64,000 bases of DNA from Dipteris shenzhenensis (taxonomy: Eukaryota > Polypodiophyta > Polypodiopsida > Gleicheniales): the NCBI GenBank assembly GCA_047967505.1, contig CM106539.1. The stretch is one strand, 5' to 3'. The notes under the pieces were generated by a model. That model had not been told where the DNA came from. It searched no databases and saw only the letters and a list, made by a program, of their open reading frames with translations. Positions within the stretch are counted from its first letter, which is position 1, and the number at the start of each line of letters is the position of its first letter. The position numbers and the translations under genes were made by a program. Positions 9,101 through 21,162 of the stretch are shown in pieces.

Positions 9101-11859
9101 GTGCCCTCTCTCCTCATCTCCACTCTTCTCCTCACCCCTCTTCATATTTTGTCACGGTGGGGTCATTGGAGTTATTTTAGCGCTATTTTGGTCATAAACC
9201 AAGGAAATTGTAGTCCTTCTTTCTTGATATTTTAGTCCTTGTTGTAGTAAATATAAATGATGGCAAAAGCATAATTTATCGAGTGAAAATTGAGCAAAAG
9301 AGATTACAATGTACATTTACGTCCAATAACAGGTTATATAAAAATTATCAACTTATACCAAGAAAAAATTGAACAGAGGATCTTATATTTATAAAAACTC
9401 GGCAATTGCTGAGAGCCTTAAACAAAATATTACAAGTAACGGCCATAACCATTCAAATACAAACATAAAAGTTAACAGCAGTGCATACTGAGAGCCTCAA
9501 ATTGAACAAAAAGAGATTACATAAATGCCTTAGAGACCAAAACATTACATCCAATGAGCCAAAAGATCATTGAGCTCAACATCCATCCATTGCTAAGAGC
9601 CTCATCTAAGCAAGAGGGAATTTGTACAACTCAGTTTTCTGCCAGTCTAGCTTGTTGCATTAAAAAATTTTAGGGAGCCAAAGGAGGATATGATGGAGAG
9701 GCCAAAAACCATGCACATTGCCATGACTTAGATTATGGTTCCCCTAGCAAGTCGAGAGTACTCTGCTCTAAAAATATTGAGGCCTTCATCGACATCTAGG
9801 GGGAACCCATACAGCACAACCATAAAGAGGCCCTCTATGAGCATGTTATCTAAGGTGATGACATTTAGATGTGTGGGGAGTCGCTTGTGGGAACAAAGGG
9901 TTTCCACTAGTGCTAGCATTTCTACTCCAAAAGAGTGCAACGCAATCACCTTATATGAGAAGGCAAATATCATAGGGATCACAGAGCATCGAGGGAGGGA
10001 CCAACTAGGCATTTTGAAGATAGTGGGTGAGCAGAAGATGAGCAGGGGAGCAGATGTAGTGACGAGAGTTGGAGGAGGGAGCATGGAACAAAGTAGAGCA
10101 AGGGCAGAAAAGAGCTAGAGGAGGGGTGTGGAGCAAAGTAGCAGAGCATGGGTGGCGGTGGATCAGAGCAACATATTAAAATGCCAAATGCCACATATCT
10201 TATATATGTTATAGAGTTCAAGCCACTGCAGTGGATGGAGCTCGGAGTTCCATCCATATTAATTGTAGGCCACTGTGATGAAATCTCCTAGATGGGCTAG
10301 TAATCATGAAGAAGATGCCATGTGGTGCCACTCCGGTGGTTGGTAATTAACTTACCCACCACCACTAGGCAGTAATTCTCATTACCATGTCTAATCACAC
10401 ATTACCATGCACACTAGTTCTCTATTGATCATGTGAGCTCGATGACTGGTAATTTTTACTGTACTCGTAGTGATTAAGCATGCAAAAGCATGGTGGTGGG
10501 TGAGTGGTGGCATGGTGGAATCATGGCCACGACAGACGTGGCTAATGACAACCACCACCATTGGGCAGTAATTCCCACAAAAGTAAATCATGAAGCCTAA
10601 TCACCTCTAATCCCGCATTACCATAATTTACTGTACTCATAGTAATCATACATGCAAGCCCAGTGGTGGTAACTAGAAGCTAAGTACAATGCGATGGTTG
10701 GTAGTTAACTGACATCTCGATGGATCTTAGCCGCCACCATAGACGTGGCTGGGAATCTTGGATGCCACCACCTCTAATCATTCATTACCATGCAAGGCAA
10801 TACTATCACCTTGAATTATTCACAATTCAGGCCAACCACCATGGTGGCTCTCACCTTGACAGTAGTTGAGCTACAACCATCGCGGTGGCTCTCACCTTGA
10901 CAGTGTAGTCGGGCTACAAACCTTATTCCATTCCCTCATTTCCTTAACTGTTTCCTCTTATATCCCTCTCAAACATTTCGTTCTCCCTTGCATCTCGACC
11001 ATTTCTTTCTTCCTTACACTCTTCCTACAACTTTTATCCCCTCTTGTAATGGACATTGACTCAAACATAGAGGCAAATAAACAAGCATATGCTCCAACAA
11101 AACTTAGAAGGCATAGAGAGCTCCCTGGTTATAATTCTTACTGCATGAAGAGATCAACTAGTCCCTGTAGTCCACTCCAAATCTGCAGTTATGACCTGCC
11201 TTGTGACCACAAACATACTGTAGTATCTACCTCTTCACACAAGCTCACGATCAAGTGCAACCAACGAAAGCCTAGCTCTGCACACACATGCAGCCTGTCG
11301 CTTCCCGAAGTGCTGTTCGCATGGCCCAGACTTCCGCTCGTTGATCATTCTTTCAAACTATGTTCTAGCCTTCCCGTCCATCAACTACTTTAGCTACATC
11401 TTCGTCCGTCTCCTAATCCATCACCTATGACTTCTCCTAGCGCAAGGTCGCCTTTATACTTCTCGAGATAATTCCCCCAAACACTATGACGTTGCCATTG
11501 GTTATGGTGGCAGATAATATCCAATACCCTTTTCTTGTTATAGCTAATATCTTCAAAGACGATATGGCAATCAATTGATACTTGCTCGAATGGCACGACC
11601 TACATCTTATCTTTGGTGCTTCCTGAATTATAGACTCCAGAAAATTCCGCTCGCTACCCTTGATTGCTCTGCGCACTTCTTCTCATGGAGTGCATGTACT
11701 GTGCAATAACTAGCCCCCGCGATGTCCAAAAGCCTTTGAAGACAACAACTCGTAAACCTCCGTGTGCGCCACTGTTGATTATCCAATGCATCTCCAACAT
11801 TGACGAATTACTTGATGGCATGAATAGACGACACGAACGATCTACTCTCCATAGATCGT
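9101..11859. other. Non-coding stretch with degenerate repeats at about 10.3-10.9 kb
   Basis: No protein family could be recognised in any frame. Between about 10300 and 10870 the motifs 'ggcagtaattc', 'cattaccat', 'ttactgtactc.tagt' and 'ccaccaccat' recur two to four times in similar order, so this is a small cluster of diverged direct repeats. 'tcgcggtggctctcaccttgacagt' is also a close copy of an adjacent stretch (10839-10863 against 10880-10902). Open frames at 9735-10118 and 10866-11393 lack recognisable domains. Confidence 0.4.
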
Positions 11860-11876
11860 ACCACTCTGATACCAAA
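11860..11876 (-). promoter_or_regulatory. Primer-binding site (tRNA-iMet type) of an otherwise lost minus-strand copia element
   Basis: The minus strand reads TTTGGTATCAGAGTGGTA, the well-known plant copia primer site complementary to the 3' end of initiator tRNA-Met. An LTR would lie to the right (about 11877-12290) and gag to the left, but no gag or pol motif is recognisable. Confidence 0.65.
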
Positions 11877-14226
11877 TTTTACGTCAAAATCTATATGCTC
11901 CTAAAATGTTACGTTGAATCACAGGCACAGGCACTAGCATTACCCTCCCAGCCAACCTCGATGGTAGCAAGCTTCTCTAATCAAAAAATCAGATCACGTG
12001 AAAGCTTCAGCTTGCTTATTCCCAACAAGCCCCAAAATGGATTTAGTATGCCACATGTCTTCATTTTAGGGTCCGTCCTTAATGCATCATTTACCCCTCT
12101 CTTGGGATATCATTAAAACTATTTGCCCCTTGGCACATTTCATGCATTTAGGTCCCTTAGCCTTAGATCCACCTATTCTAGTGCCATGTCACCCTCACCA
12201 AGGACCTTGACCTTTATTCCTTTTTGATCATTTACATGAAGCCCAAACAAATATAATACAAACATTGATCCTTTAAAGGAAAATGTTGTCAGACCCTTCC
12301 GAGGTCATGTTACCTCAACTTGAGCATAACAGGCCAAGCTTGCAACCAGGAAGCTCAAATCAAGGAAAGAGGAAGCGGCATGAAGGGAAGGGCCGGGCCA
12401 AAATAGAAAGGAACTAGCCCCATTCTGGAAAGGAGAAAGGAGGGCCGAGCCTACAATCAAGGAGCTCAACAAGGAGTCCTTGAGATGTAATCTGAAGTAA
12501 ACGAGTCTTTGAGATTGTAATCTATGTAATCTGTGTGTAATCTATTGAATTGTTAATCTTCTCTAGAGTTTACTTGGGCAAAGTTTTCTCAGCTAATTGA
12601 GTAGGTAGTGTCCTTTGATCCATGCCAGCGCAGTGATGATAATGAGATGAAATATTTTGATTTGACACGTAATGTGAGACAAAAGATTTTGATTAGATTA
12701 CTAATCTGAGACTGAAAGATTTTCATAAGTGAACTATTGTACAATCAAAGATTTTGATTAGACAACTAATGTGAGACAAAAGATTTAGATTAGACAACTA
12801 ACATGAGATTGACAACTGAGAAGGTTGGGCTCAATGAACTCTCTCCCTATTTAAGTGCAGTGCAGACACAACTAAGAGCCCATTATGAAATCTAGCCCCA
12901 AAACTCTGTACACCGATCCAAATTCTGTACACTGATCTGCCTACTGCAAATCTATGGCATACCCAAAAGACTTTGGAATGCTTTTGTTCTATCTAAAAAT
13001 GACGTTGGATGACATCCTCATAGAAATAGACTTGGAGAAGGAGGAAAATAGCTGCAAGGAGGACATGCTTCGGTGGTGGGTATATTACTTGGAGTCGGCA
13101 TAGATCATGATTATTAATCTCCCTAGCTATTATTTTTCTTACTCCTTTAAGGTATTTGTCAAGCTCATGATGTAGGTCTCTTTTGGCAAGACATGCAAGA
13201 GGCTTGAAGATTTATAGAGTGCAAAGAGAAGGATGAAGAGGACCCCCAGTGAAAGGAGTTACTATGGGTGTATAAGTTGGCAGAGTCAAGCAACCAGTGT
13301 GTGATCCAAGTATGTGAAGAGGTCTACCATAGTGCAACAGACTGGCCTCGAGAGCTGGGAGATGCTTGCTATACAGAGGTCGATAAGATAGTTGGGAGTC
13401 TAGAATTTCCTTGAAAAAGTAAAATGTCGTTATGTTTTGAAATAGTAAAAATCTCGCAGACATTTCTTGAACTTGTGGATATTCTCATGGTGCTCGTAAT
13501 ACCTGATTTTGTATCAACTTGCTTCCATGTTAGTACTTAAATGTTTTAAGTAGCCCAGTGGTTGAAATCTAACGATCAACTATACCCAGTCTAAAGGGCA
13601 CTAGAAAGTATGCAACAAATTTCAGGATAGCGCAGCAGTAGTGCAGGATTAGTATAGCATAAGTTATTGCCAAGGTAGTGGTTGGTTGCTCTAGAATATG
13701 AACAGCCACTAGCATGGTGGTTTGCTTCTATTATTACAAGATGAATGGATTCATTATGGGAAACAAGCGCGGTGGTGTTGGGATATACTAAAAGCAAGCA
13801 TGGGATGAAATCTAATGGTTAACGAAGCGATAAACAATCTAAAGGGCACTATTTTAGTATAGCACTATGCAACAAATTTTAGGATAACATGGCAGTAGTG
13901 TAGGAATAGCACAATAGTAGTGCAGGATAAGTTATTGCCAGTGTGGTGGTTGGTTTGCACTAGGATATGAATAGCCACCAGCGCGGTGATTTGCTTCTAT
14001 TATTAACTTAAAAGATTAGACAATAACAAGTATATTGCTTTTCATTTCTGAATTTCACCATTAGAAAATAATAATATATTGCTTTTCATTTCTGAATTCC
14101 ACAATTTAATAGTGGTATATGACCCAAATGGCAAGAAATTAAATTTAATGAATTTAAGTACTAAGAAACACAATAATTTCAACCACCAGTCTGGTCAATA
14201 ACTAATGTATATTCAACCATGATGGT
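11877..14226. other. Non-coding, possible LTR remnant, several small tandem repeats
   Basis: No gene is recognised. The left part (11877-12290) may be the LTR belonging to the primer site at 11860. From 12640 to 12815 an imperfect 40-50 bp unit ('aaagattttgattagacaactaatgtgagac') repeats about four times. Near 14025-14095 'atattgcttttcatttctgaatt' occurs twice in tandem. Confidence 0.4.
13564..14005 (+). repeat. Two-copy direct repeat of about 200 bp
   Basis: 13564-13735 and 13805-14005 share, in order, 'gaaatctaa', 'tctaaagggcacta', 'tatgcaacaaattt.aggata', 'gtagtgcagga', 'agttattgcca', 'gtggttggt', 'atatgaa.agccac' and 'tttgcttctattatta'. It is a diverged tandem duplication with no coding content. 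Confidence 0.7.
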
Positions 14227-15960
14227 TGTTGTCTCTATGCCAACATGGATTAGGGTAGTAGAGAAGCGGCAAAGCTCCGCTTGTACTTGCATAAGGCTAG
14301 GAATAATATACCTCTTAGAAATCCAACTTGCATGTTCAACATGCAAGTTCTACATACGATTCCTACATGCAACATGCGAGTTCTACATGCAACTCCTACA
14401 TGCGAGTTCTACATGTAACTCCTACATGCGAGTTCTACATGCATGTTCTACATGCAAGTCCTACATGCAACTCCTACATGCATGTTCTACATGCCAGTCC
14501 TACATGTAAGTTCAACATGCGAGTTCTATATGCAACTCCTACATGCGAGTTCTACATGCAACTCCTACATGCAAGTTCCACATGTGACTCGTACATGCAT
14601 GTTCTACATGCAACTCCTACATGCAACTCCTACATGCATGTTCTACATGCAAGTCCTACATGCAAGTTCTACATGCGAATTCTACATGCAACTCCTACAT
14701 GCAACAAACAACTCCTACATGCAACTTGCAACTTCTATATGCAATTCTACAAGCAGATAGAGAATGTCTTACAATTCCTACATGCAGAGAGAGAAGCTCT
14801 CCAACTTGTATAAATACCCCATAATGGAATGAAACCCACACTCTTTGGGGCATTGTGTTGAGTTCTACTTTGGTATTCCAAGCAATTGTCTCAAGTGTCC
14901 ATGCTTCCTTGCACTCCACGTCTAAAAGCATGTCCTAACCTTCTAACTCCTCCTCCCCTCTCCTCCAACCTTGCAACCCATCCTCTCCCTCTCCTCGTCC
15001 CTCCTCCTCCTCCCTTCTCCTCCTCCCTCCTCCTCCTCCTCCCCCCTCCTCCTCCCTTCTCCTCTTCCCTCCTTCTCCTCCTTTCTCCTTTTCCCTCCTT
15101 CTCCTCCTCCCTCCTGCTCCTCCTCCTCCTCCTCCTCCTCCTCCTCCTCCTCCTCCCTCCTCTCTCTTCTTTCCCCCATGCTCTTATACCTTCTTCCTCT
15201 CCTACTCTCATGCTCCCCCTAAACCCTTAGTTCCTCAACCCTTAACCTCCATGATCTATGAGGGAGATGAGTTCTCGACCGTGTACTCTACCCTAAACCT
15301 TGGATCCTCCTTTAACCTTGGAACCTCCTTCTAAACTCTAAAATCTCTCTCTAAACCTTGGATCCTCCTTATAACCCTAGAACCTCTTTCTAAACTTTGG
15401 AACCTCCTTCTGAACCTTGGATCCTCCTTTTAAACCTTGGAACCTCCTTCTAACCCTTAAGCTCCCCCTAAACCCTTAGTTCCTTAACCCTTACGCTCCA
15501 TGATCTATGAGGGAGATGAGTTCTCCACCATGTACTCTACCTTGAAACTTGGATCCTCCTTTTAACCCTAGAACCTTCTTCTAAACTCTGAAACCTCTCT
15601 TTGAACCTTGGATCCTCCTTCTAAACCTTGGAACCTCCTTCTGAACCTTGGATCCTCCTTCTAAACCTTGGAACCTCCTTCTAACCCTTAAATAGCTCCT
15701 AAACCTTGCAACCCCCAATTAAGGTGAAAGTGTTCATTACCTCAACCATGATGATACACGTTCCTTTTACACATGCATGCACTATGTTTGCTTACCACAC
15801 TTAAGCCTATGTCTCTCAACGGAATACAACTCGAGGTTCTAAGCTACACGTATACTACAAATGACAACCTCGATATATCTGTAGGTGACAAAAAGCCTCG
15901 GAACCCTGCATATTGAGAATACGCTGCTCTTCCTATAGAAGCCGTGGGAAAGAGCCAACA
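14227..15960 (+). mobile_element. 5' LTR of gypsy element C (1.73 kb)
   Basis: It starts TGTTGTCTC and ends CCAACA directly before a primer-binding site. The same start and first 110 bp reappear at 26097 as the 3' LTR ('gtgccaacatgga', 'cttgtacttgcataaggctaggaataat', 'tcttagaaatccaacttgcatg'), with enough differences to imply an old insertion. Inside are a 13-bp satellite (14330-14760), a TATA box TATAAATA (14809-14816), a CCT/CTT-rich tract (14940-15170) and repeated 'cttggatcctccttctaaac' units (15220-15720). Confidence 0.75.
14330..14760 (+). repeat. 13-bp tandem satellite inside the LTR
   Basis: About 30 units of 13 bp with consensus TNCTACATGCAAC; the last three bases vary (AAC, GAG, ATG, AAG). 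Units ending in ATG create the palindrome ACATGCATGT. Long open frames through it are an artefact of the 13-bp period. The same satellite is at 26215-26539. Confidence 0.9.
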
Positions 15961-15983
15961 TTTGGCACTGCTATCAAGGAGAC
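15961..15983 (+). promoter_or_regulatory. Primer-binding site of gypsy element C (tRNA-Asp-like)
   Basis: TTTGGCACTGCTATCAAGGA follows the LTR end and resembles, with several mismatches, the TGGCGCCGTTGCCGGGGA primer site common in plant Tat/Athila-type gypsy elements. The mismatches are mostly transitions. Confidence 0.55.
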
Positions 15984-16969
15984 AAGCATCTCAAGAAACG
16001 AGTAAACATACATAGGTATGTGTAAAAAACAAACTACTTTAAACTTTCATGAACATATCACTCAAGAGCTAGAAGAGCTAAAATTTTTCCAACTCAAGTT
16101 TTTTTTTTTTTTTAATCCTAGCTGAAACTCTTTAGTACTGGTTTAGGAAAATGTATGTTTTCTGAAAAAATAGCACCTTAAGGAATAAATCAGACCATGT
16201 GATGGTTTCAAAGTGTAGAGCTTGAAATTTTAAACATTTCCGCTTTTTACAAAAGCACATTCTGACACAACCACCAAAAGTTATGGGTAATCAATGATTA
16301 AAGATTCGAAATGCCATAACCCAAAAGAAAAATTAAAACCACCTCCCTAGTCAAACGTGGACAAATTCAAAGCTGCACATGTATTTGACTACTCAAATGT
16401 GGACAAATTTAAAGGTGCACATGTGTTTGACTAAATCTCCCCTTCCGTCCCTATAAAAGAGCAACCATCCCTCTCATACTTTTTCTTCCACATCTTGCCT
16501 CCATCCTCTCCCTCTCCGCCTCCCTCCTCCTCCTTCCTTCTCCTCCTCCTCCTCCCTTCTCCTCCTCCTCCCTTCTCCTCCTCCCTGCTCCTCCTCCTCC
16601 TCCCTCCTCCTCCCTTCTCCTCCTCCCTCCTCCTCCCTCCTCCTCCCTTTTCCTCCTCTTCCCCATTCTAGAGCCCTATGCAAGACACTCCTCCCCCATT
16701 CCGAGCCCTATGCAAGACACTCCTCTTCCCCATTCCGGGTCCTATGCAAGACACTCCTCCCTCTCCATCGACCACCATCCTACTCCCATCCTCACATGGT
16801 GAGTTACTTTGAGCTCATCTTGCAGCGATAACCTAGCCATCCACCCACCGTCCATTGGTCCTCAACAATCCCGTTAAATCGAGAAAGACTTGGAGAGTGT
16901 TCACGTGACCATCTCTTCCTCCCTTTGGATTTTTTCCCAGTATTCTGTTTGTCAAGTTTTTTCTTTTTC

Positions 16970-17280
16970 TTTTTTTTCCCCTCCTCCTCCACCATCCCCT
17001 TCTACCACTCCCCTCCCACCCCCCCCCCCTCGCTTTTTCCCCCCCTCCCTCATTTCCCCCACCCCCCTCCTCCATCTCCCCCTCCACCACCCCCCTCCCC
17101 CCCCCTCCTCCAGCTCCACCACCAGCCCCCCCCTCCTGCCATCTCCCCCTCCACCCCCACCCCCTCCCCCCCCCCTCCTCCATCTCCACCTTCCCCCCTC
17201 CATCTTCCCCTCCACCACCACCCTCTCCACCCCCACACCCCCATCTCCACCCCCCTCCCCTCTCTCCTCCTCTTCCCCCC

Positions 17281-17339
<59 letters not shown>

Positions 17340-17360
17340 TCCCCCTTCTCTCTCTCTCTA

Positions 17361-17406
<46 letters not shown>

Positions 17407-17577
17407 CCCTCTCCTCTCTCTTCCCTCCCCCTCCCTCTTTTCTCTCTCTCTCTCTCTTCCCCCCTTCTCTCTCTTTCTCTCCCTCTCTACCCCTCCTCTC
17501 TCTTCTAATTCTCTCTCTTTCTCTCTCTCTACCCCTCCTCTCTCTTCTACTTCTCTCTCTCTCTCTCTCTCTCTCTC

Positions 17578-17637
<60 letters not shown>

Positions 17638-17683
17638 CCTTATCTCTCTTTCTCTCTCTCTCTCTACCCCCCCTCTCTCTTCT

Positions 17684-17739
<56 letters not shown>

Positions 17740-17742
17740 ACC

Positions 17743-17787
<45 letters not shown>

Positions 17788-17870
17788 CCCCCCCTCTCTC
17801 TCTCTCTCTCTCTCCTCTTCCCCCTCCCCTCCCTCCCTGTCCACTACTCTCCCTACCTACCTAACTAAGC
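16970..17870 (+). repeat. Polypyrimidine tract and (CT)n microsatellite
   Basis: About 900 bp almost purely C and T on the plus strand: first C-rich with 'cctcctcc', then long (CT)n runs separated by 'ttccccc' and 'tacccccc'. Overlapping Ser/Leu/Pro frames (plus) and Arg/Glu frames (minus) are by-products of composition and not genes. Confidence 0.95.
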
Positions 17871-18709
17871 AAGGGCTTAAGCCCTTGCTAAGCCTTAAGG
17901 CTGCAAGGCAACTCTGGCACTCACACGCCTGTAGCTATGCGCGCAATGCCAAAATTGGTGGTGCAGCCTGCCACCAACGATGGAACCACCACCACCTCTA
18001 CCTACCCCTCGCCCCGCCTCCGCCAACGCCAGCAACGCCTGCCCCGCCATAGTGCCCACCTCCGCCAACATCGCTCCCCCCTCCACCCGCGGCCTCCTCC
18101 TCAACGGCACCTCCTTCTTCCCCTCCACTCCACCCTCCCCTCCTCCATTTGAACCCCCCCTCTCAGATGCCCCCCGCCACCGCACGAAAACCCCCCCCCC
18201 TTAATTTTTTTTTAAATGAAAGGAAAAATAATTATTTATTTAGTTATAATTTAGTTATTAAAAAAACACCCTAACCTAATCCTATCCTGGGTGTGATTTT
18301 TTGGTGAGCTTTTTGTCATGAGCTTTTTTTCAATTTTCATGAATATTCCGAGCTTTTCATTCACCTGAGAGAGAGAGAGAGGGGGGGAGTGTCATGGAGT
18401 GGGGTGGGTTGAAAGTTTGGGTTGTGGTTGCAGTTAAGAGGAGAGAGGGGGGGGAGGGGAGATAAAGGAAAGGGGGAGGGATGGGCGCATGGGTAAGGTG
18501 GCATGGAGAAGGGAGGGGAGGGGAATTGGAACATATATTCATTATCATAGTGGAGAACGTAGAGGGGGAACTTATAAGGTATGCAAAGAGGAGTGCAAGG
18601 AGGAGAGAGAGGATGAGGAATGTGAAAGTTATGTTCATCTACTAAATGTAAAGGGGAAGGGAGAGCATGTGGGAAATTGGTTTATTTTCAAAGTGTATAA
18701 TTTGACAGA

Positions 18710-18983
18710 TTTGACCTCATATTTGGATTCCTCGTCGAATTCCGGTCATTTTGAGTACCAACATGACCATATTCTGAAAAAAATTGGAAAAATGGTGTTT
18801 TTGTCATTTTGGCCTGTTTGGGGCCTATTTTGAGTCTGCGCCGACTCAAAATAGGCCGACTCAAAATAGGCCCCAAACAGGCCAAAATGACAAAAACACC
18901 ATTTTTCCAATTTTTTTCAGAATATGGTCATGTTGGTACTCAAAATGACCGGAATTCGACGAGGAATCCAAATATGAGGTCAA
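18710..18983. repeat. Near-perfect inverted repeat with about 126-bp arms
   Basis: 18710-18836 and 18858-18983 are reverse complements with essentially no mismatch; the 21-bp loop itself repeats part of the arm ('gactcaaaataggcc'). Weaker pairing continues outward ('aagtgtat.atttga'). Transcription would give a long hairpin RNA. It may be a foldback or MITE-like element. Confidence 0.9.
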
Positions 18984-19304
18984 AAGTTTCAAATGATACA
19001 CTTTTAAAATGTACATATCTCCCATAGTTCCTCCCTTCTACTTTGAATATGGACATATCTTCCATAATTTTTTGCCTCCTACTGCCACTCATATCCCCCC
19101 CCCCTTGTGCATAGTATACACTCTTCCACCCCTCCCACATGCTATGAAAATGAACATATCCTATATTCTCTCCCCCTCTTTCTAACCTCCCCATCTTTCT
19201 TATAACAAAAACATGTATGGATTTCTAAAAAAAGCTCGCAAAAACAAAGGAAATGGTAAAAAAGCTCACATTAAAAAGCTCGCCAAAAGATTTCCCCCAT
19301 CCTA

Positions 19305-19560
19305 TATCTAACCCTAGTTAGGTTTAACCTAAGTTAGGTTAGTTTAACTTAGGTTATATTAGATTTCACCTAGGTTAGTTAGGTTAACTCTAGGTTAGTT
19401 TACTAACAACTAGATTAGCTTTACTAACCTTCACTTAGTAGACTAACCCTAGTTAGTGAAAGTAGTTAGGTTAGATAAACTAACTACCTAGTTACAATAA
19501 CTAGGTAGTTAAGATTATAGGCTAGTTAGACTAATTAGAATTAACTTGGTTCCAACCCCT
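19305..19560. repeat. Degenerate TTAGGTT/AACCTAA repeats
   Basis: Short self-complementary motifs 'ttaggtt', 'aaccta', 'ctaactagg' and 'ctagttag' fill the stretch in both orientations. It resembles, but is not, the plant telomere repeat TTTAGGG, and is better called an AT-rich simple repeat. Confidence 0.6.
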
Positions 19561-20155
19561 CAGTTGGACTTAAAGTCCATTCACACCAACCTTAAGACCA
19601 AGGCCCCCCCCAAAAGGCCAATTTTACCCCTACTTCAACACTTCGTACCGCGCCCGTTTGGGACCCAAACTGCTCCCAAACTGGACCCTGTTTGAACCAA
19701 AATTTCACTCACAAAAACACATGCTACGAGGCATTTTTCCAACCCATTGCACACCATTTCGGCATCCCTAGCACTCATTCATTTGCGCCCCCATGTGGGC
19801 CTCATTTCGCACTAATTTGTTCATATCTTTACACCATGACCTCCGATTGATGATCCGTCTGCATCGGCACATTTCCCTACACACATGGGACAATCTTAGG
19901 CACATTATATGATGGTACCTACAACACTAACACCACTCTAATCCTCCAAACAAAACTACATCAACACCCGCACTTACGAGAGAGGCACCCTTTGCAACTC
20001 GCGCAATTTGCATGTAGCTATGCTCCAGCCAATGCCTCTGACTCCAATGCTCACCAAATTTGCATACCACTCTACTACAACCACCGCCTCCGACAATCCT
20101 CCACCTCGAATCCCCCCCTGAAGTTCAATAAATCCCTTTAACTCCATGCCACAAC

Positions 20156-20990
20156 ATGGCTAGACGCCGTCACAACGATGATGGGGATATTGACCTCGAT
20201 GCAGAGGCTAACAATTTCTTTAATTGCAAAAATAATAACAATCAAGGCAGGCACCCCTTGGGAAAGCTGCAACTTCCTAAATATAACAGTAGGGGAGATC
20301 CACACCGATTTCTCCAGCATTTTGATGCCGCATGCCGAGCGAGCAGGTGGAGATCAATCCCATGAAACCAAGGTGGCTTGGTTTCCCACGGCCTTAACTG
20401 ATGAAGCATCTGAATGGTACCTAGACCTTCTAGTAGAAGAACAAGCCACATGGGACCTACTTCAAATAGAATTTAAAAGACGCTTTCAGATAGAGAGGCT
20501 CCAAGATGATCCCACTTTCCAACTAAGCAAGATCGATCAAGGCCATCAAGAAGATGTACGCACGTACCTAGGTAAGATGAAAAGATTAATCACCAAATGT
20601 GACCCACACCCCAATGCAAAGTACCTCATGGCCTGGTTCATTGCAGGACTAAGAAAGAAAATCTGAAAGGATATGAAAAAGATTAGCAGCTATGAAACGT
20701 TCAATGTTACTCATGTGGCAGCCATGGACCCTAACATTCCAATCCAACCAAAGCGACTTCTTGAAAAGAGAGTACAAGTGCCTCCACCTCTGTCAAGCAA
20801 TGAGCAGCCAAGCTCATCCACATCAGCTCCTAAGCCTCAAATAAAAGCAGCTCCATAACCAAATGCAAAAGTGGAGAAGGCTCGTTTTCAGGCACTTCAA
20901 CAATGGGTACAAAAGGAACAAGCTCAATTTGAGGCTGAGAAACAAGCTCAAGACCCCACCAATCCGTGACTTGGCCCCACAAAGTATTAA
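20156..20990 (+). pseudogene. gag: gypsy C gag (retrotrans_gag type), frameshifted
   Basis: Gag builds the particle. The ATG at 20156 opens 'MARRRHNDDGDIDLD'; 'LGKLQLPKYNSRGDPHRF' and 'QHFDAAC' are the start of a plant gypsy capsid. After a frame change near 20340 come 'LTDEASEWYLDL', 'TWDLLQIEFKRRFQ', 'EDVRTYLGKMKRL' and 'MAWFIAGLRKKI', the conserved capsid core. A TGA at 20665-20667 (Arg expected), a TAA at 20857-20859 inside 'AAP.PNAKVEKARFQ' (Gln expected) and a later TGA break the frame. A Gln/Glu-rich tail ends near 20965. No zinc knuckle is visible. Confidence 0.8.
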
Positions 20991-21162
20991 TATTGTACTC
21001 AAGCCTCTGTTCCAACAATAGACTCCACAACATAATGTAGCACCACATCAACTTGAAGGAGCCACATTCTCTAGCATCCTGAGTTGCCCTGTGTCAATTC
21101 CCATTGGAATCCTCCTATGGAATTGTCCCAATCTTTGGGAGAGTTTTAAAGAATGGATTGAA

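Larger units (their letters stand above)
15984..20155 (+). other. Long low-complexity leader of gypsy element C
   Basis: About 4.2 kb separate the primer site from gag with no credible gene. It holds a second promoter-like 'ccctataaaagagcaacc' (near 16450), CCT-rich tracts (16500-16665), the C/T tract at 16970-17870, a region near 17930-18200 with CpG-rich 'cccgcc' text, an inverted repeat (18710-18983), and a degenerate TTAGGTT region (19305-19560). Long leaders are known in Tat-type elements, but nested insertions cannot be excluded. Confidence 0.45.

Noticed and set aside
9735-10118. 127-codon plus-strand frame as a gene
   Set aside because: An equally long minus frame overlaps it and neither shows a family motif.
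10866-11393. 175-codon frame as a secreted protein
   Set aside because: Hydrophobic start but no homology, no splice or promoter signal, and it begins in a repeat.
14330-14760. CRISPR-like array of short regular repeats
   Set aside because: Repeats are contiguous 13-bp units without unique spacers, in a plant LTR.
14891-15230. Ser/Leu-rich and Arg/Glu-rich frames in the LTR
   Set aside because: Same composition artefact from CCTCCT repeats.
16890-18052. Long Ser/Leu/Pro-rich and Arg/Glu-rich proteins
   Set aside because: They arise in every frame of a C/T-only tract and have no domains or promoter.
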